From: Magnetococcus sp. PR-3
Lineage (GTDB): Bacteria > Pseudomonadota > Magnetococcia > Magnetococcales > Magnetococcaceae
Assembly (NCBI RefSeq): GCF_036689865.1
Contig: NZ_JBAHUQ010000031.1
Location: 16,956 to 80,955, forward strand
Length of the DNA: 64,000 nucleotides
Direction: 5' to 3'
The position numbers were made by a program, and so were the translations under genes. Under the pieces are notes generated by a model. It did not search any database, was not told where the DNA came from, and saw nothing but the letters and a program-made list of their open reading frames with translations. Position 1 is the stretch's first letter. Each line of letters starts with the position of its first letter. Below, piece by piece: positions 1-6,670 of this stretch.

Positions 1-2
1 AC

Positions 3-539
3 GCCCTGTTGGGACATAAAGCGTTGCAGAAGATTCCCGGTATGCCCCAGGAGGTTTTGACTATTGCCCTTGCTCATCATGAGCGGTTGGATGGATCCGG
101 CTACCCCTCCCATAAAATGGGGGATGACGTGCCCGCCATTGCGCAGATGGCTGGTATTGCCGATGCCTTTGATGCCATCACCTCACCACGCCCCTATCAT
201 CAAGCCTCAACACCTATCATGGGGTTGCAGAAAATTATGTCACTGGCGGGTAAAAGCTATGATAAGACCCTAACTCAACAGTTCGTTCAGGCTATAGGGG
301 TCTATCCGGTAGGCACGCTGGTGGAACTGGGAAATGGCACGCTTGGTGTGGTGGCAGAAAACCACCCCGATGCGCTGTTGGAACCAGCTGTTCATGTGGT
401 CTACGACAATAAGCGTCGTTCCACCCCGCCAGAACGCGTTTCCCTTGCCGAGCATAAAGGGGATCCACAATTCAAAATTTCCACTGTGGTAAAACAACCC
501 CCACCGGGCTTTAATCCCTTTGCCGCACTGAATCGTTAG
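3..539 (+). CDS. HD-GYP cyclic-di-GMP phosphodiesterase, C-terminal part (cut by window edge)
   Basis: The reading frame is open to the left edge, so only the last ~178 residues are present. The motif HHERLDGSGYP is the diagnostic HHExxDGxGYP signature of HD-GYP domains, metal-dependent enzymes that hydrolyse cyclic di-GMP. The following helix with GIADAFDAITSPRPY is also typical. After the catalytic domain comes a ~70-residue tail with a short beta-rich segment (GTLVELGNGTLGVVAENHPDAL) often seen after HD-GYP domains. The metal-binding HD pair would lie upstream of the window. No neighbour on the right shares its strand closely. A regulatory role is expected. A c-di-GMP-binding PilZ domain is encoded at 48.3 kb, but no direct link between the two can be shown. 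Confidence 0.85.
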   Translation, partial: ALLGHKALQKIPGMPQEVLTIALAHHERLDGSGYPSHKMGDDVPAIAQMAGIADAFDAITSPRPYHQASTPIMGLQKIMSLAGKSYDKTLTQQFVQAIGVYPVGTLVELGNGTLGVVAENHPDALLEPAVHVVYDNKRRSTPPERVSLAEHKGDPQFKISTVVKQPPPGFNPFAALNR

Positions 540-898
540 CACGCTCTAGGTCCGCTGTTTTCACCACTATTGGTCATCAACAAGAGGAGGGCATAGGCAA
601 GGTCTGCTTTGTGCCTGGGATTGAGGAGGATCGCTACTGATGCTTCTTGTTCATGTCTACACTCTCCTTTTCTGATCCTCTCAGATTATTCGGTTAGATG
701 TGTCCGTGAAAGTGTAGCCACTTCACCCGACATGGGAGTTGTGTAGATTACTGCTCTAGAACCCTTGCTCTATATGGTGAAGGGCCAGCATATTCAGAAA
801 AATTGATGTTCAAGAAGAGTCTTTATCAAGGGAATGAGCAGGCATAGACCCCATGATGCAGTAAGAGGTGTAAAAGCTTTGAGGCTTGGCTCTGCTGT
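540..898. other. Intergenic region without recognisable features
   Basis: About 360 bases between the HD-GYP gene and the convergent small gene at 899. I see no convincing ORF, strong hairpin followed by T, or repeat here. Confidence 0.5.
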
Positions 899-1273
899 TC
901 AAACAGCCACGCTACGGGCATAGGCGCGGCGGTTGCTGCGGCATCCGGCATAGTGTAGGCAAGCAAAACCTGCACCCACCAGCATGCCTGCGGCAAAACT
1001 CGGTGCTGCTAACATCAATCCTGTAGCCCACTTGGCACTGGAACCCCCAACCACTGCTGTACCACCTTTGGTTAGAGCGCCCTTGCTGCTCTGGGCCATC
1101 TTCAGATTGTTCTTTGCAGCCTGGGTGCCGGTACTGGTTCCGCTTTTAACCGCAGAGGAGGCCGTGGTTTTGCTGGTAGAGGAGATGTAGACATCATCTA
1201 ACAGGCTGGCAGGCCCATTCATGAGATCTGAAGATCTGTCACGGCTTTGATCTTGCTTGGGCTGGTTGCTCAC
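899..1273 (-). CDS. Small putative magnetosome membrane protein (124 aa)
   Basis: Not assigned to a named family. I chose the GTG at 1273 because GGAGA lies at good spacing upstream; the longer frame lacks a ribosome site. The N-terminal half is Ser/Thr/Lys-rich and probably disordered. The second half has a hydrophobic, Gly/Ala-rich segment (residues ~80-108, SAKWATGLMLAAPSFAAGML and on) followed by a basic, Cys-containing tail ending RRAYARSVAV. This layout of a low-complexity head, one or two membrane passes and a short charged tail matches the small Mms-type proteins of this island. A Fur-box-like site lies ~40 bp upstream. Function unknown; a magnetosome membrane location is inferred from context. 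Confidence 0.6.
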   Translation of the reverse strand: MSNQPKQDQSRDRSSDLMNGPASLLDDVYISSTSKTTASSAVKSGTSTGTQAAKNNLKMAQSSKGALTKGGTAVVGGSSAKWATGLMLAAPSFAAGMLVGAGFACLHYAGCRSNRRAYARSVAV

Positions 1274-1314
1274 GAGATTGTTCTCCACGGAAGAATTAAT
1301 AAGTTGAGTGTAAA

Positions 1315-1329
1315 TATGAATAATTCTCA
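1315..1329 (-). promoter_or_regulatory. Fur-box-like site upstream of the small gene at 899-1273
   Basis: On the minus strand the 15-mer reads TGAGAATTATTCATA, close to the 7-1-7 Fur consensus TGATAATnATTATCA (6/7 and 4/7). It sits ~42 bp before the GTG start, where an operator would be expected. Found by eye. Confidence 0.4.
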
Positions 1330-1364
1330 TTAGCAAGTCAAGCTGAAAATTATTATGGCCTCTG

Positions 1365-1531
1365 TTACCCCGGATATTTCATAAATCACCTTCGGTTATC
1401 GCATATTATCTTGAATTTTAAAGTATTATTTGGCGCGCGCGAGATGCTTGTTGATATTTTCAAGCGCTAAAAAGTTCTTTAAAATATAGATCAAGCGAGA
1501 GGGGCTGGGATTTATGAAATGTCAGGGTTAA
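1365..1531. repeat. Inverted-repeat element, copy A (167 bp)
   Basis: The left arm (1365-1387, TTACCCCGGATATTTCATAA...) and right arm (1509-1531) form an imperfect ~23-bp inverted repeat enclosing ~120 bp of AT-rich, non-coding DNA. The arms match those of a second element at 26279-26347. This suggests a dispersed miniature element or repeat-end family rather than a chance hairpin. Confidence 0.55.
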
Positions 1532-1562
1532 GTCGCAACTTTCGTAGGAGAACAATAATCAA

Positions 1563-2486
1563 TCAGGATGTCAGATCCTGGATCTCCTGTTCCCCTGGGC
1601 TATTTTTTTTCGTTTTGTTGCAGTAGTTGTAGATACCCAGACCAAGGGCCACCCCCCCCACCAGCAGCACGGCCCCCCATGCTCCCATACCCAAGCTGAG
1701 GCTGAGATTGAAACCTCCTTTGCCGACACTGCCCAGCAGAGAGGAAGAGCCCGTTGCTGTGGCTGCTTTGATGGTGGCACTTTTAGCGCTGGCTTCGGGT
1801 GCGCCGCTGGTTAGAGCCACCTTTTTGGCGGTTGCTGTACTGGAGGCGGCTATGGGCTCCAGTGCGGGTTTGAGCACGAACCATTTGCTGGCATTACCAG
1901 CCATTAGTGGAGCCTGCTCCACCGTGAAGGTCTTTCCCATCAAAGGGGTAATCTGGGCGGAAGTCGTGGCGCCATTTTGCAACTTCAACGCCATCATGCC
2001 TTGATCAGCAGCCATCGTGGAGGATGCAGGTTTCATGAATACCCAACCTGCCGATTTGGCGCCCATGGCGGGGGAGGGGATGATGGTATATTTCTTTCCA
2101 AACATGTAGGGGAGTTGGGCGGCCTGTTTGCCCCCCTCTACCTTCATCATAATGGAAGGGGAACTGTTGCTGGCGGCGGTCATCTTCTTTATGGGGCTTA
2201 GCTCAATCCAGCGACTATCGGCACCGATCACCATAGGGGGCTTGCTGACGGTAACCTCCTGCCCGGTCATCTTGGCCAACTGTAAAGATTGGCGTGTGCC
2301 CTCTAGCTTGATAGCGGTGGCTTGATCAGCCATGGCCCCTGTGGCATCCAATGGCGTTAACATTAACCACTGACTGGCATTGGCTGTAGAGAGGGTGCTT
2401 ATTTTGACTGGCGTGCCGCCCAGACGTGCAACCTGGCTCAGTTGACTGGCACCTTGTACTTTGAAAAAAAGGGATTCAGTGGGCAT
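1563..2486 (-). CDS. mamD: MamD/Mms7-like magnetosome membrane protein
   Basis: MamD is a magnetosome membrane protein involved in controlling magnetite crystal size. The 307-residue product has four degenerate repeats of ~52-55 residues, each opening with K-[VL]-[EQ]-G/N (near K9, K60, K115, K168) and containing a beta-rich [TV]-[VI]-x-P segment. A Ser/Thr/Ala linker follows, then the Leu-Gly motif FNLSLSLGMGAWGAVLLVGG shared by Mms6/MamD proteins, a transmembrane helix (~265-290) and a short polar tail. It is divergent from mamC (470 bp apart), and the intergenic region carries two Fur-like sites. A second protein of the same architecture is encoded at 58394-59476, so orthology to mamD of other species could belong to either. 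Confidence 0.8.
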   Translation of the reverse strand: MPTESLFFKVQGASQLSQVARLGGTPVKISTLSTANASQWLMLTPLDATGAMADQATAIKLEGTRQSLQLAKMTGQEVTVSKPPMVIGADSRWIELSPIKKMTAASNSSPSIMMKVEGGKQAAQLPYMFGKKYTIIPSPAMGAKSAGWVFMKPASSTMAADQGMMALKLQNGATTSAQITPLMGKTFTVEQAPLMAGNASKWFVLKPALEPIAASSTATAKKVALTSGAPEASAKSATIKAATATGSSSLLGSVGKGGFNLSLSLGMGAWGAVLLVGGVALGLGIYNYCNKTKKNSPGEQEIQDLTS

Positions 2487-2956
2487 AGCATCACTTTACG
2501 ATCTGTCGGTCAATCTGAAAAGGGTGTTTCCGCTCTGTTTTAATAAAGATATGACTCTTGATAGTTGGTGAGCCAAGAGCGCAAACGCGAATCATTATGA
2601 GTAAGATTTCTATCTCTGTCAAGCCTGCCTACGGTCGTCGCTGTAGGTGGTAAGCTAGGTGCCGCTATGTGTAAATGAGAACGACTCTCTGCAGGATTGA
2701 GAACTGTTGCGATTTCAGCTCAGTTAAGTGATTTTTATCTGAAAAAACAGATGATTTGCTTTGAAAATGCAGTGTATAATGCTAAGAATAGGCCTGATAT
2801 GGACAATCTGGCTCTTTGCATAGAGTTAGTGCATGCAAAAGGATGGTTGTTTGGGATCATCCTTTTGGATCAATGGTTCATGAAGCGATTCTGTTTAAAT
2901 TGTGGGCTCCTTGTTTAAGTGGGGCGCATTAGATATTTGATCATAAGGAGATCACC
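2487..2956. promoter_or_regulatory. Divergent mamD/mamC promoter region with two Fur-like sites
   Basis: The 470-bp gap contains CGCGAATCATTATGA (2586-2600; reverse strand TCATAATGATTCGCG) and TGAGAACGACTCTCT (2676-2690, with a gaga/tctc inverted repeat). Both resemble Fur operators. A 73-codon TTG-initiated frame at 2697-2918 has no ribosome site and is probably not a gene. The AAGGAGA ribosome site of mamC ends the region. Confidence 0.4.
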
Positions 2957-3361
2957 ATGGCAGCATTTAATCTGGCGATGTATCTGGCCAAAAGTGCCCC
3001 TGGCGTCGGTGTGTTGGGTGGTGTGGTGGGTGGCTCGGCTGCGCTGGCAAAAAACCTGAAAGCGAAGCAGGATGGTTCGGATATTAGCACGGAAGAGATC
3101 GTCATCGACACCAGCAAGGAGGCCCTTGGGGCCGGTGTAGCCACCACCATAAGTGCCTACACCGTGGGTGTGGTGGGTGGCGGTCTGGTACTGTCGTTGG
3201 GAACTGCCTTTGCCGCAGCCGTGGCTGGGAAGTATGCCTGGGACTATGGTGTGGAGATGGTAGAGCAAAAGCTCCAGGAGAAAGCGGCCGATACTCCCAT
3301 CGAAGGTGAGGTTGTAGAGGGGCTGGACCCTTTTGACCCGAGTGAGCTGGAAACTCCCTGA
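2957..3361 (+). CDS. mamC: MamC (Mms13) magnetosome membrane protein
   Basis: MamC is one of the most abundant magnetosome membrane proteins and helps shape and size the magnetite crystal. The 134-residue product has two Gly/Ala-rich transmembrane helices (~14-34 and ~60-92). Between them is a loop rich in Asp/Glu (KQDGSDISTEEIVIDTSKEA) corresponding to the lumenal magnetite-interacting segment. The tail is acidic and ends DPFDPSELETP. The start has a strong AAGGAGA site 7 bp upstream. The gene is followed by a perfect 11-bp-stem hairpin. It resembles the MC-1 protein as I recall it but differs in the loop and tail, suggesting a related but distinct magnetotactic coccus. Confidence 0.93.
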   Translation: MAAFNLAMYLAKSAPGVGVLGGVVGGSAALAKNLKAKQDGSDISTEEIVIDTSKEALGAGVATTISAYTVGVVGGGLVLSLGTAFAAAVAGKYAWDYGVEMVEQKLQEKAADTPIEGEVVEGLDPFDPSELETP

Positions 3362-3386
3362 TCTTTGCGTCACACTCTGCTACTCT

Positions 3387-3412
3387 AACAGGGCCTTTTT
3401 TAAGGCCCTGTT
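3387..3412 (+). terminator. Hairpin after mamC
   Basis: Perfect 11-bp inverted repeat AACAGGGCCTT with a TTTT loop. There is no strong T-run after it, so it may be a weak terminator or an mRNA 3' stabiliser between mamC and the next gene. Confidence 0.6.
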
Positions 3413-3462
3413 CCCTTATGGGGATAAAAAAACCCTGATCATGGTGGTAAACGGATAGATTC

Positions 3463-4725
3463 ATGGAAATTGACGATTGGGAACCCGATCCAAAATCCCG
3501 TCCCAAAAGCGCACCAGCTCAAGAGGAGCTGGATGACCTAGTCTCGGCAGATACAGCGGCGACCCCGTCAGCAGATTCCAGTGCTGGCCTGGACGAACTG
3601 CGCCTGGATGAGTTGGGCGGGGAGAGCCCCATAGCCACCTCCAACTCCGATCCCCAGGCGTTGAGTCTGGATGAGTTGGGCGGGGAGAGCCCCATAGCCA
3701 CCTCCAACTCCGATCCCCAGACATTGAGTCTGGATGAGGTGAATGAACCTGCTGCGGGTGAAACCAGCAGTGGTCGCCGTGATCAGCCTCAATCTGAATC
3801 TGCTGAGCCCGATTTGGGTTTTTCCCCTTTTGGCTTTATCAAGCAGGAGAGAGCCTGCAAGCCTGACGACTGCGGCAGTTGTGGGGATGCGCCACCTATC
3901 GCTTCGGTCTCCAAAGAGCGGCCCAAATACAGCTTTGTGGGTATCTTTGTGGGTGTCGTGGTGCTGGCGGTGGTGCTGTTGCAGGTGTTGCAGAGTGTGG
4001 AGGGGCAGAAGTTTGCTGCAACCCTTAACTCTTTGAACGGTCTGCTGCCTGCGGCCCAGCCAGTGGTCATGAACACGCCGATCAATCCAGGCATGAATCA
4101 AGCCATGGCCAATCAGACCCCCTGTGGTCAGCCGGTGGCTTTGGGCGGCGCAACCACCCCGTGCGGCCAACCGGTTGCCTTTGGCATGGGGGGCGTTCTG
4201 ACGCCTGAGGAGAAGCGTTACCTAATCTACATGCGTGAAGAGGAGAAGCTGGCCAGAGATGTCTATCTGCATCTGTATGATACCTGGCGGGTGGCGATCT
4301 TCCGCAGTGTCTCCCGTTCTGAACAGCGCCACATGGATGCGGTATTGCGTATGCTTAACCGTTATGGCCTGGAAGATCCGGTGGGGCAGGACGTGCGGGG
4401 CCGGTTCCAGGATCGGGATCTGCGGGATCTCTACCAGAAGTTGATCAAGCGTGGGGAGCGCTCCTTGGGTGAGGCCCTAAAAGTGGGGGGGCTGGTGGAG
4501 GAGTTGGATATCTCTGATCTAAACAAGGCGATGCGCGAGACCAGTGCCCAGGATGTCACCCGAGTCTACCAAAATATTCAGCGTGGATCCTTTAACCATC
4601 TACGCAGCTTTGCCCATGGGGTTGAACTGCGGGGGCAGCGCTACAGGGCGCAGAAGTTGAGTCAAAAGCAGGTGGCCACCATTCTGCACGCCCCCATGGA
4701 TATGGCTATCGATCTGGGTAAATAG
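3463..4725 (+). CDS. Membrane-anchored DUF2202 ferritin-like protein with repetitive acidic N-terminus
   Basis: The C-terminal ~170 residues (~245-415) match the DUF2202 ferritin-like four-helix family: LIYMREEEKLARDVYLHLY, then SRSEQRHMDAVLRMLNRYGL and a late NHLRSF. The E, ExxH and later E/H residues are plausible di-iron ligands. In front are one transmembrane helix (~157-176) and a long acidic, low-complexity head holding two nearly identical 21-residue repeats (LDELGGESPIATSNSDPQ and on). Two TPCGQPVA motifs lie between membrane and ferritin domain, and four Cys lie just before the helix (KPDDCGSCGD). The position 3' of mamC suggests the ferritin-like domain faces the magnetosome lumen or periplasm, where it could oxidise or hold iron. 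That role is inference; family membership is clear. Confidence 0.8.
   Translation: MEIDDWEPDPKSRPKSAPAQEELDDLVSADTAATPSADSSAGLDELRLDELGGESPIATSNSDPQALSLDELGGESPIATSNSDPQTLSLDEVNEPAAGETSSGRRDQPQSESAEPDLGFSPFGFIKQERACKPDDCGSCGDAPPIASVSKERPKYSFVGIFVGVVVLAVVLLQVLQSVEGQKFAATLNSLNGLLPAAQPVVMNTPINPGMNQAMANQTPCGQPVALGGATTPCGQPVAFGMGGVLTPEEKRYLIYMREEEKLARDVYLHLYDTWRVAIFRSVSRSEQRHMDAVLRMLNRYGLEDPVGQDVRGRFQDRDLRDLYQKLIKRGERSLGEALKVGGLVEELDISDLNKAMRETSAQDVTRVYQNIQRGSFNHLRSFAHGVELRGQRYRAQKLSQKQVATILHAPMDMAIDLGK
3604..3729 (+). repeat. Two tandem 63-bp coding repeats
   Basis: Two almost identical 63-bp copies (3604-3666, 3667-3729) encode a 21-residue acidic unit starting LDELGGESP. Only a few bases differ near the unit ends, so the duplication is recent. 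Confidence 0.9.
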
Positions 4726-4752
4726 TCGAGAAATCATCGATTCCCATTGAAC

Positions 4753-4790
4753 AAAGAGGCATCCCGAACTACGGGATGCCTCTTTTTTTT
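4753..4790 (+). terminator. Rho-independent terminator
   Basis: A 14-bp stem (AAAGAGGCATCCCG / CGGGATGCCTCTTT) with loop AACTA runs into a tract of eight T. It ends the mamC-DUF2202 transcript. Confidence 0.92.
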
Positions 4791-4870
4791 GTTCTGCAGT
4801 AGAGGCTGGATTGGGGCTCTACTGGTTTGTTGCGAATAAGAATGAGTGTTATTTAAGTTGACAGTGCTTC

Positions 4871-4885
4871 TGAGAATGATTACTG
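4871..4885 (+). promoter_or_regulatory. Fur-box-like site upstream of the 4950 gene
   Basis: TGAGAATGATTACTG matches the 7-1-7 Fur consensus at 6/7 and 5/7 positions, 65 bp before the start codon. The half ATTACTG recurs in the feoA upstream site at 12485-12491. Confidence 0.5.
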
Positions 4886-4949
4886 TTATCCCGGCATTTG
4901 GACAGGCATGTTTTTTCAGTCACTTCACCCGGATAGAGGGTAAGATATT

Positions 4950-5276
4950 ATGGCGATGGACAAGATGGTCAACCAGAAGTGTGGTACCGGCGTAACTTCC
5001 CAAAAGGGGATCGCGCCTGCAGCAGGTAGCACTCAGCTGATGGTACCTAAAAGTCGCAAGGCGGTCTCTGCTGCGAAAACCTCTGCCTTGAAGACCACCG
5101 TGGTGGCAGGTGGTGGGCTATTGGCTCTGACGGGAAAAAAGCTGGGTGTGGTGGCTGGTACCCTGGCCCTAGGCGGCCCTGTGGTGGCCACAGGGGTGAC
5201 CTTGGCGGTTGGGGCTGGTCTGGTCTATGCCGCCCAGAAGCGTAGCCACTGCTTCTCCCCAATGAAACAGCGTTAA
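4950..5276 (+). CDS. Small Gly/Leu-rich putative magnetosome membrane protein (108 aa)
   Basis: Not assigned to a named family. The first ~50 residues are basic and Ala/Ser-rich with a few Cys. Residues ~52-94 form one or two hydrophobic Gly/Val/Leu-rich helices (VVAGGGLLALTGKKLGVVAG, then a similar stretch). The tail is short, basic and Cys-containing (QKRSHCFSPMKQR). The layout is like the small Mms proteins here but lacks the GLGLGLG run. A GAGGG ribosome site lies upstream and a Fur-like operator 65 bp before the start. A magnetosome membrane role is inferred from context and style. Confidence 0.6.
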   Translation: MAMDKMVNQKCGTGVTSQKGIAPAAGSTQLMVPKSRKAVSAAKTSALKTTVVAGGGLLALTGKKLGVVAGTLALGGPVVATGVTLAVGAGLVYAAQKRSHCFSPMKQR

Positions 5277-5315
5277 TTCAGAATAGAGCAATGATATATC
5301 CGGGGAATATCTGCT

Positions 5316-5639
5316 ATGGATGCCCGTGTCGATTTTTATGAACAGCAGACGGAGGCTCTGCCTGCTCACCAGGTAGAGGTTAAGTCCAGAGTTGCCAACT
5401 CCAGACGCTCCCTGCCCAAGGGTAAGCGGCGCAGTGTTGGTGCCAAACGCCGTCGGGTTGGGCGTGAGGCGATCAAAGCGGGTATGGCGGCCTCTCTGGC
5501 GGTGAGTATGTTGACCGGCATGCGCATGATGAAACCCATGAAACTGCACGGTCCCGCCAGCTGGGTGTTTGTGGGACTGACCCTGGCCCACACCCTGATC
5601 TATGAAATTCCCAATAGCAGAGTTAAACGGGCCTCCTGA
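5316..5639 (+). CDS. Small basic membrane protein (107 aa), unknown function
   Basis: A 107-residue protein with a strongly basic middle (RRSLPKGKRRSVGAKRRRVG) followed by two hydrophobic helices (~55-69 and ~80-98; ASWVFVGLTLAHTLIYEIP). His and Met residues in the second half (GMRMMKPMKLHG, LAHTLIYE) could bind metal or haem, but nothing proves this. It starts 39 bp after the preceding gene and probably shares its transcript. The MITE-like element begins 50 bp after the stop. Not recognised. Confidence 0.55.
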   Translation: MDARVDFYEQQTEALPAHQVEVKSRVANSRRSLPKGKRRSVGAKRRRVGREAIKAGMAASLAVSMLTGMRMMKPMKLHGPASWVFVGLTLAHTLIYEIPNSRVKRAS

Positions 5640-5689
5640 CGGTGGTTGGTGGCTTTGTTGACTTGATCCTCCCTCACCCCTGCAGCCCT

Positions 5690-5895
5690 TAGGCTCTGTT
5701 GACATTTCAGACATGAGCAGCGTTTGTGCCTCAAAAGCCCTTATGCTAGGCGTGAGGAGCAAGTTTAGTGGTTCTCAATGCGCGACGAACAATGACGCAG
5801 AAGGGCTTTTGAGGCCAAACCCGAAGGGCCTGGCACTCCGAATCCCTTTCACACCACTCCAGGCGCTGCCATGGATGAAATGTCAACAGAGCCTA
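5690..5895. mobile_element. MITE-like element with perfect 20-bp terminal inverted repeats
   Basis: TAGGCTCTGTTGACATTTCA at 5690-5709 is perfectly inverted at 5876-5895. If the outermost TA is the duplicated target, the element is ~202 bp. Inside is a second inverted pair (5728-5742 and 5801-5815, GCCTCAAAAGCCCTT). It has no transposase, so it would be a non-autonomous miniature element moved in trans. The small frame across it (5713-5958) is judged spurious. Confidence 0.8.
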
Positions 5896-6182
5896 GGCTC
5901 CAGGGGCTTTTTTCTCTGCTTTGTGTTGGCAGCTTCTTGTTCATCCACGCCTGTGTGAAATGCGCTGGATCTCTATTATCTCAATGATTAAAAGGTCGTG
6001 GCATGGGTGCCTATCAGGTAAGCAAGCTGGATGAGATGGTTTTGAAGAATAAGAAATAATAAAAGACATATCAGTCATCTTAAGTAGTGCAACTGCAAAA
6101 GTTAGGTTTGATTACGTCTTGTTAATTTGTTGGTTTTATGGTCCAATTGGTATGAGGGAGCGTGTGTGTTTGGAGAGTGTTT

Positions 6183-6602
6183 ATGGTCAATTCAACGGCC
6201 CAGCCATTTGATCTTCCAGCAATGCCTTGCAATGGGTTGGGTTCCTGTTGCATCACCCAGCCCTATGAAAAAATCATCAATCCTGCTTGCCTAGACGATC
6301 CCAGCGCTCCGCTGTTTATCTCCAAACCCGCTTTTAGCACCTGCCCTCACATGGTGATTGTTAATTGGGATGGCAAACGGTTAAGCCGTCTGTGCAAGGC
6401 GATGCGGCATCCTGAATTTAAATCCTCGGACTGCTTTACATTGATGACCGGCCTTATGCAGCACACCCAATACACCACTCGCCTCTGTACTCTATGTCTA
6501 TCCGATAAATATGCTTGTGTGGAGGAGCAGCTGCATATGCTGGAGACCTTCAACCGTCATGGGCAGAGATCTCTTGAAGTGGTTCAGGCAGCGCCTGAGT
6601 AA
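6183..6602 (+). CDS. Cys-rich protein of unknown function (139 aa)
   Basis: I place the start at the ATG at 6183, with GGAG eight bases upstream, rather than at the GTG 21 bases earlier. The 139 residues hold at least nine Cys, in MPCNGLGSCC, NPACL, STCPHM, LCKAM, SDCF, LCTLC and ACVEEQ contexts, so metal (Zn or Fe-S) or disulfide binding is plausible. There is no membrane helix or signal peptide. I do not recognise the family. The neighbours are the MITE upstream and a convergent coiled-coil gene downstream. Confidence 0.6.
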   Translation: MVNSTAQPFDLPAMPCNGLGSCCITQPYEKIINPACLDDPSAPLFISKPAFSTCPHMVIVNWDGKRLSRLCKAMRHPEFKSSDCFTLMTGLMQHTQYTTRLCTLCLSDKYACVEEQLHMLETFNRHGQRSLEVVQAAPE

Positions 6603-6670
6603 TACCTTGTGTCGGTTGATGGCCTGGGATGATGGTCAAAAAGGTGTGCCAGTCGGCATCTGTGCGCCTG

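Noticed and set aside
2697..2918. 73-codon plus-strand frame before mamC
   Set aside because: It starts at TTG without a ribosome site, and the region is better explained as a regulatory gap.
5713..5958. 81-codon frame
   Set aside because: It runs across the MITE-like element and its inverted repeat.
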